DNA from: Planctomycetaceae bacterium
GTDB lineage: Bacteria; Planctomycetota; Planctomycetia; Pirellulales; Pirellulaceae
Length of the DNA: 6,134 nt
Direction: 5' to 3'
Assembly: GCA_003455945.1 (NCBI GenBank)
Contig: DMPQ01000230.1
Coordinates: forward strand, 9,558-15,691
Part shown: piece after piece, positions 1 through 6,134 of the stretch
How positions within the stretch are numbered: position 1 is the stretch's first letter
Layout of the letters: each line of letters opens with the position of its first letter
Notes under the pieces: generated by a model
What the model was told of the DNA's origin: nothing
Seen by the model: the letters and a program-made list of their open reading frames with translations, nothing else
The model's database searches: none
Translations under genes and position numbers: made by a program

Positions 1-15
1 GGGGAAGGCTAGGCT

Positions 16-22
16 GAAGGGG
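16..22 (+). promoter_or_regulatory. Ribosome binding site for the first GTPase gene
   Basis: GAAGGGG lies 8 nt before the TTG at 31 and is the reason for preferring that start. The alternative TTG at 151 is preceded only by a weak GGAA. The match is partial (AGGGG rather than AGGAG), and the first 40 codons have lower G/C at third positions (29 of 40 by hand count) than the body of the gene, so the start is not settled. Confidence 0.45.
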
Positions 23-30
23 CGTTCGGC

Positions 31-1722
31 TTGCGGAACGATTCCGTCCGTTTCGCCCGTTCGCGCAGCGAAGCGTCCGAGATCGTTCCCGTTGCGACGA
101 ATCCGAAACTCTCCTGCACATCGCTCTCCTTCCTACTCCGGAACGCTCGCTTGACCCGTTCGTCCTTCTCGCCGTGGGCCGGTATCGGATTGTTGGCGGC
201 GGCCGCGTTCTTCGGCTGGCTGCTGATGACCCTTCCGCCGCGGCTGATCGAGACGTATCGCGAGGTCGAGTCGTGGGGGCCCGGCTGGGGGCGAGCGTAT
301 CTGATCGTCACGGCGATCGGCGGAACGCTCTTCCTCGTCGCGACGCTCGCAATCGTCTGGCGACTGGTCGGACGGACCTGGAGCAAGCGGCGGCGGCGAC
401 GCCTGCGCGATGCGGCGCCGAGCGAACTGAGCCCGGCACAGCAGCAGGCGGAACTCGACGAGAACTTGCGGACCGTCGTCGAACTGGAACGGGATGATCG
501 GGTCGGCGAGATCGTCCGCGATCGCCTGGAGCCGCGGCGTCAGGAGATCGAAACCAAGCGGGCGACGCGCACGTTCGAGATCGTCGCGTTCGGCACCGTG
601 TCGAGCGGCAAGAGTTCGCTGCTGAACCTGCTCGCAGGGCGCGACGTCTTCGAGACCGATCCGCGCGGCGGGACCACCACGACTCGCAACGAGGTGCGGT
701 GGCCCGACGACGATTCGGTGATCCTCGTCGATACGCCGGGACTGGCCGAGGCGAGCGATTCGACGCACGGAGCGATTGCCGCATCGGCCGCTCGCGATGC
801 CGACCTGGTCCTGCTGGTCGTCGACGGACCGCTGCGAAGTCACGAGCACGAACTGCTGCGACACCTGAGCGCCATGGAGAAGCGAACCCTGATCTGCCTG
901 AACAAGTCGGATTGGTATTCGTCCGAGGATCGGGAGAAGCTCCTCGGTCAGCTCCGGTCCCAGACGTCCTCCCTTCCGTCCGCTCCCGAGATCGTCGCGG
1001 TCCGCAGCCGCGAGGGGTCTCGAACGCGAGTGCTGACGGCGGCGGACGGAAGCGAGCGCGAAGAGACGGTGGCGATCGAGCCGGATATCGGCGGACTCGC
1101 CGAACGGATGCTGGCGGTCGTGCGCCGCGAAGGAGATCGGCTGCTGCTCGCCAATCTGCTCCTCCGCTCGCGCGGGCTCGTCGAATCGGCTCGCGAGGAG
1201 CTGCGTCAGGCGCTCGACGACCAGGCGCGCCAAGTGGTCGATCGTGCGATGTGGGGAGCGGGGAGCGCCGCGGCGCTGAGTCCCTTTCCGCTGATCGACG
1301 TCGCCGCCGGAATCGCCATCTCGACCAAGATGGTCGTCGATCTGGCGCGTGTCTATCGCCAGGAGGTCGATGCCGAGATCGCCGGCAAGCTCCTGGCCGA
1401 ACTCGGCAAGAACCTGATCGGCATTCTCGGCACCAGCCTCGCCGCTCCGACCGTCGCCACGATTGCCGCCCAGGTCTTCAAGTCGGTCCCCGGGATCGGC
1501 ACGATCGCGGGCGGGATGTTGCAGGGGATCGTTCAGGCCCTGATCACGCGGTGGATCGGCGCGGTCTTCATCGAGTACTTCCGCAACGACATGCGGCGCC
1601 CCGAAGGGGGTCTGACCGGTCTGGCTCGACGACAGTGGGAGCGGGTGACTCGCCCCGAGGAACTCGCCAAGCTCGTCGCGATGGTCCGGGGTCGAGGTGC
1701 TTCGCAGGAGGAACGATCGTGA
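31..1722 (+). CDS. Membrane-anchored Era/dynamin-like GTPase with C-terminal DUF697 (YcjF-type) domain
   Basis: A 563-residue GTPase predicted to sit on the cytoplasmic membrane. Seen: two hydrophobic segments (about residues 49-68 and 89-113), then KRRRRR (119-124), which by the positive-inside rule puts the rest in the cytoplasm. A charged, probably helical linker (130-180) leads to the G domain: P-loop GTVSSGKSS (188-196), switch I Thr cluster (215-218), DTPG (234-237) and NKSD (291-294). The usual G5 Ser-Ala is not evident (IVAVRS, 321-326). The C-terminal 150 residues are DUF697-like: LSPFPLIDVAAG from about 416 and PGIGTIAGG at 487-495, with long hydrophobic helices that may insert in or lie on membrane. 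The family is known as GTPases of uncertain role; substrate and process are unknown. The TTG start at 31 is chosen for the GAAGGGG 8 nt upstream; an in-frame TAG lies at 10-12. TTG 151 is a serious alternative, giving a protein that begins just before the first membrane segment. The stop overlaps the next gene, so the two are probably co-translated. Confidence 0.86.
   Translation: MRNDSVRFARSRSEASEIVPVATNPKLSCTSLSFLLRNARLTRSSFSPWAGIGLLAAAAFFGWLLMTLPPRLIETYREVESWGPGWGRAYLIVTAIGGTLFLVATLAIVWRLVGRTWSKRRRRRLRDAAPSELSPAQQQAELDENLRTVVELERDDRVGEIVRDRLEPRRQEIETKRATRTFEIVAFGTVSSGKSSLLNLLAGRDVFETDPRGGTTTTRNEVRWPDDDSVILVDTPGLAEASDSTHGAIAASAARDADLVLLVVDGPLRSHEHELLRHLSAMEKRTLICLNKSDWYSSEDREKLLGQLRSQTSSLPSAPEIVAVRSREGSRTRVLTAADGSEREETVAIEPDIGGLAERMLAVVRREGDRLLLANLLLRSRGLVESAREELRQALDDQARQVVDRAMWGAGSAAALSPFPLIDVAAGIAISTKMVVDLARVYRQEVDAEIAGKLLAELGKNLIGILGTSLAAPTVATIAAQVFKSVPGIGTIAGGMLQGIVQALITRWIGAVFIEYFRNDMRRPEGGLTGLARRQWERVTRPEELAKLVAMVRGRGASQEERS
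1706..1711 (+). promoter_or_regulatory. Ribosome binding site (AGGAGG) fixing the GTG start of the second GTPase
   Basis: A consensus AGGAGG sits inside the last codons of the first GTPase gene, 7 nt before the GTG at 1719. This spacing makes 1719 the start of the second gene, although its reading frame stays open upstream to at least 699. Start and stop overlap as GTGA (1719-1722), typical of translational coupling. Confidence 0.9.
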
Positions 1723-3149
1723 GTGCCGACACGCCGCGGCAAGCGACGCCGATCCCGGCCGACGCCGGCGTTCCTTCCGATCTTGCCGATGACCGATCCG
1801 AACGGATCGACGAACCGATCGAGGTCGCCGATCGCCATCGCTTCGACAAGGCGCGCGACACGCTCGAAGAGACGCTCGGGCGTCTTCGTGGTTGTTCGCC
1901 GAAGGAACGCGAACGGCTGCAGGCGGAGTTCGCGCAGCTCGGCGACATGCTCGCCAAGCTCGACGGCGGGTTCGTCGAGATCGTCGTCTTCGGCGAGATC
2001 AGCACGGGCAAGTCGGCGCTGATCAACGCGCTCGCCGGCGCTCAGGTCGCCTCGGTCGACGTTCAAGGTGGCTGGACGCGCGACGTGCAGCGAACCGCCT
2101 GGGAGCGGTGCGAGTATCGGATCCCCGGCTTCCGCGGCGGCGGAGTGTTGTTGGTCGACACGCCGGGGATCAACGAGGTGCAGGGAGCCGAGCGGGCCGA
2201 CAAGGCGCTCGAAGCGGCTCGGCGCGCCGACCTGCTGCTGTTCGTCACCGATTCGGACCTGAACGACGTCGAGTATCGGGCGCTCGAGGGGCTGTTGGCT
2301 CTGCGCAAGCCGCTGTTGGTCGTGCTCAACAAGCAGGATCTCTACACGCGCGAGCAGCGGCAGCGGCTGATGCAGGTGCTCCGCGACGAACGCCTCGCCG
2401 GTCGCGTCCCGGCCGACAGCATCATTCCGACGTCGGCCGATCCGCGCGAGAAGGAATACGTCCTGACCGACGCTCAGGGGAACGAGCGTTCCGAATGGCG
2501 ACGGCCGCTCCCCGAGATCGATCAGCTGAAGGAACGGATCCTCACGATCCTGGATCGCGAAGGGCTTTCGCTCGTCGCACTCAACGCCGCGATGTACGCG
2601 GCCGACAAGAGCGATCGGATCGCGGCGCTGCGCGTCGAGCTGCGCGATGCGATGGCCAATCGGGTCATCGCCAGCTACGCGGCGACCAAGGCGCTCGTCG
2701 TCGGGCTGACTCCGCCGGCCGCCGACATCATCGGCGGCGGGTTGGTCGACGTGTCGATGGTCGGCGTGCTCGGTCGGATCTACGGCATCGATCTCAGCTG
2801 GGCGCACGCGCAGCGGCTGGCGGCGGCGATCGGCAAGGCAGCCGGCTGGGTCCTGATCGGCGAGATGACGTCGTATGCCGTTGCCGCGCTGTTCAAGGGA
2901 GCGACCTTCGGCCTCGCGACACCGCTGACCGCGATCCCACAGGGGGCCGCCTCGGGGTTCGCGTCCTACATCGTCGGCAAGGCGGCGAAGTACTACTTCG
3001 AACATGGAGCGAGCTGGGGAGGACGCAGCCCCAAGGGGGTCGTCGCCGAGATCCTCGAAGCGACCGACAAGGACTCGGTCATCGCGCATCTGAAGGACGA
3101 GATTCGCCGCAAGATCCTTCACAATCCGCACGCTCGCGGCGAATCGTGA
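1719..3149 (+). CDS. Soluble-N-terminus paralogous GTPase with hydrophobic DUF697-like C-terminal domain
   Basis: A 476-residue GTPase, paralogue and operon partner of the preceding gene. Seen: a charged, Pro/Asp-rich N-terminus without a membrane segment (1-40), a predicted helical stretch (42-82), then the G domain: P-loop GEISTGKS (92-99), switch I around GGWTRD (117-122), DTPG (147-150), NKQD (204-207) and a clear G5 TSA (238-240). All guanine-nucleotide motifs are intact, so GTP binding and hydrolysis are expected. An insert after G5 (247-259, VLTDAQGNER core) matches one in the paralogue. The C-terminal part has hydrophobic stretches at about 325-357 and 374-422 (GLTPPAADIIGGG, then TPLTAIPQGAASG), placed like the DUF697 helices of the first protein but less typical in sequence, followed by a charged tail. 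The GTG start follows from AGGAGG and the GTGA overlap; the frame is open further upstream, but that part lies inside the first gene. Membrane association through the C-terminus and partnership with the first GTPase are inferences. Cellular role unknown. Confidence 0.87.
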   Translation: MSADTPRQATPIPADAGVPSDLADDRSERIDEPIEVADRHRFDKARDTLEETLGRLRGCSPKERERLQAEFAQLGDMLAKLDGGFVEIVVFGEISTGKSALINALAGAQVASVDVQGGWTRDVQRTAWERCEYRIPGFRGGGVLLVDTPGINEVQGAERADKALEAARRADLLLFVTDSDLNDVEYRALEGLLALRKPLLVVLNKQDLYTREQRQRLMQVLRDERLAGRVPADSIIPTSADPREKEYVLTDAQGNERSEWRRPLPEIDQLKERILTILDREGLSLVALNAAMYAADKSDRIAALRVELRDAMANRVIASYAATKALVVGLTPPAADIIGGGLVDVSMVGVLGRIYGIDLSWAHAQRLAAAIGKAAGWVLIGEMTSYAVAALFKGATFGLATPLTAIPQGAASGFASYIVGKAAKYYFEHGASWGGRSPKGVVAEILEATDKDSVIAHLKDEIRRKILHNPHARGES

Positions 3150-3231
3150 CCGAGCCGGTCGAGGCAAGGCGCATCGCCGGGCGAACGGACGGCGAACGTC
3201 GCGTTCCGAAGACGCCGCTCCGCGGACGCCG
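3150..3231. other. 82-nt convergent intergenic spacer without a clear terminator
   Basis: This lies between the stop of the second GTPase (+) and the stop of mutS (-). It contains two copies of GCGAACG 11 nt apart (3181-3187, 3192-3198), two copies of GACGCCGC (3211-3218, 3225-3232), a small GAACG/CGTTC hairpin (3194-3198 with 3202-3206) and CCGC/GCGG (3215-3218 with 3222-3225). CGTTCC at 3202-3207 can also pair with GGAACG at 3235-3240, spanning the mutS stop. No stem is followed by a T run on either strand, so an intrinsic terminator is not supported. Confidence 0.6.

Positions 3232-3240
<9 letters not shown>
3202..3240. repeat. Weak inverted repeat spanning the mutS stop codon
   Basis: CGTTCC (3202-3207) and GGAACG (3235-3240) are perfect 6-nt inverted arms enclosing a smaller CCGC/GCGG hairpin with a TCC loop. 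It could act as a bidirectional stop or 3'-end stabiliser between the convergent genes, but it lacks T tracts and the arms are short. In DNA this GC-rich, chance is a real explanation. Confidence 0.25.
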
Positions 3241-5874
<2,634 letters not shown>

Positions 5875-5882
5875 GACGGACG

Positions 5883-5911
5883 ATGATAGCGGTCGACGTC
5901 GGAGGTCTGAA
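5883..5911 (-). promoter_or_regulatory. Possible sigma70-type mutS promoter giving a near-leaderless transcript
   Basis: On the minus strand, TTCAGA (5911-5906, 4 of 6 to the -35 consensus) is followed after 17 nt by TATCAT (5888-5883, 5 of 6 to the -10 consensus). Transcription would then begin within a few nucleotides of the mutS ATG at 5874. That fits the absence of a Shine-Dalgarno sequence before mutS. The palindrome CGACGTCG (5894-5901) lies in the spacer. Matches of this quality also occur by chance. Confidence 0.3.
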
Positions 5912-5929
5912 GGAGGTCCGGGTTTCGCG

Positions 5930-5946
5930 GCCGAATCGTTTTCGGC
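5930..5946. repeat. Small perfect hairpin, GCCGAA / TTCGGC
   Basis: Six-bp stem (5930-5935 with 5941-5946) around a 5-nt TCGTT loop, about 56 nt upstream of the mutS start. No T run follows on either strand, so it is not a typical terminator. It may be a remnant 3'-end structure, a regulatory hairpin or chance. Confidence 0.3.
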
Positions 5947-6071
5947 AGAGACCGATACGACGACGCGTACCGATGCGCGAAGCGCTGACGATCAGGTCGA
6001 CCTCGCGGTCCCGAGGGCCATGCCGGTCAAAACGGTTCGCCCCGTTGTGGGCCCGCGTCGTCCCCGACGCG

Positions 6072-6088
6072 CGGCCGGCCGACGTCGG
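6072..6088. repeat. Two overlapping 10-nt palindromes
   Basis: CGGCCGGCCG (6072-6081) and CCGACGTCGG (6079-6088) are perfect palindromes sharing three bases. The core CGACGTCGG of the second recurs at 5894-5902 in the putative mutS promoter. They could be protein-binding sites, but short GC palindromes are expected at some rate in DNA of this composition. Confidence 0.3.
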
Positions 6089-6134
6089 TCATCCCTGACG
6101 CATCGCGGCCGACAGGGCCGATCCCGGCGCTGCG

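Larger units (their letters stand above)
5875..6134. other. 260-nt region upstream of mutS with no supportable gene
   Basis: No reading frame here looks coding. The plus-strand frame 5883-6098 is Arg-rich, has no ribosome binding site and starts inside the likely mutS promoter. The plus-strand ATG at 6020, open to the window edge, is similarly Arg-rich. On the minus strand two frames enter from the right edge and stop at 6089-6091 (14 residues, ending SALSAAMRQG) and 6027-6029 (35 residues); either could be the tail of a gene beyond the window, the shorter being slightly more protein-like, but neither can be recognised. A strong Shine-Dalgarno-like AAGGAGGT at 5910-5917 (+) has no start codon at a usable distance. 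The region also holds the palindromes and hairpin listed separately. Confidence 0.6.

Noticed and set aside
2..154. A plus-strand frame open from the left edge to a TGA at 152-154, possibly the tail of an upstream gene
   Set aside because: The 50-residue product is Arg/Ser/Pro-rich and unrecognisable, and it overlaps the start of the first GTPase by over 120 nt.
133..1233. A 366-codon open frame on the minus strand opposite the first GTPase
   Set aside because: It is a shadow of the G-domain coding region; composition is Arg/Gln-rich and no motif is seen.
699..1718. Upstream extension of the second GTPase frame
   Set aside because: It lies wholly inside the first GTPase gene in another frame, reads as Arg-rich non-protein sequence, and a strong AGGAGG plus GTG at 1719 gives a better start.
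1533..3167. A 544-codon open frame on the minus strand opposite the second GTPase
   Set aside because: It is antisense to a gene with intact GTPase motifs, is Arg-rich, and has no ribosome binding site or recognisable domain.
5910..5917. AAGGAGGT, a near-perfect Shine-Dalgarno sequence on the plus strand
   Set aside because: No ATG, GTG or TTG follows within about 5-12 nt, so it does not define a gene; probably chance.
5883..6098. A 71-codon open frame on the plus strand, divergent from mutS
   Set aside because: No ribosome binding site before its ATG, Arg-rich product, and it begins inside the likely mutS promoter region.

Overview
The window holds three genes and two short non-coding stretches of high-GC bacterial DNA (about two-thirds G+C by eye). 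The best lineage guess is a planctomycete. The MutS N-terminus (start MAKTPMMQQYDDAKQ, then the DKGENPIPMAGFPHHQ and KGLVKREVTRVVSPGTITDD blocks) resembles planctomycete MutS proteins as I remember them, and no search was run. All three genes are strongly biased to G/C at third positions, which leaves long spurious open frames on the opposite strand.

Left part (1-3149, + strand): a two-gene operon of paralogous P-loop GTPases. The first (31-1722) has an N-terminal hairpin of two membrane segments, an Arg-rich stop-transfer stretch, an Era/dynamin-like GTPase domain and a hydrophobic C-terminal DUF697 (YcjF-type) domain. The second (1719-3149) begins at a GTG that overlaps the first gene's TGA (GTGA) and has an AGGAGG ribosome binding site. 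It has the same GTPase plus hydrophobic C-terminal layout but no N-terminal membrane hairpin. The tight coupling and shared architecture suggest two unlike subunits of one membrane-associated GTPase system. Its function is unknown.

Middle (3150-3231): an 82-nt spacer between convergent genes, with small repeats and no convincing terminator.

Right part (3232-5874, - strand): a full-length, apparently intact mutS for DNA mismatch repair, with the mismatch-reading Phe-X-Glu motif, clamp, Walker A and B, and a C-terminal beta-clamp-binding-like motif. Upstream of it (5875-6134) is a stretch with no supportable gene. It holds a possible near-leaderless mutS promoter, short palindromes and a hairpin.

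Beyond the genes, the main sequence-level oddity is a several-fold excess of GATC (about 97 sites) and CGATCG (about 20 sites) by hand count. I see no mobile element, CRISPR array, tRNA or rRNA. The best candidate for an under-described system is the GTPase pair; mutS itself is ordinary.
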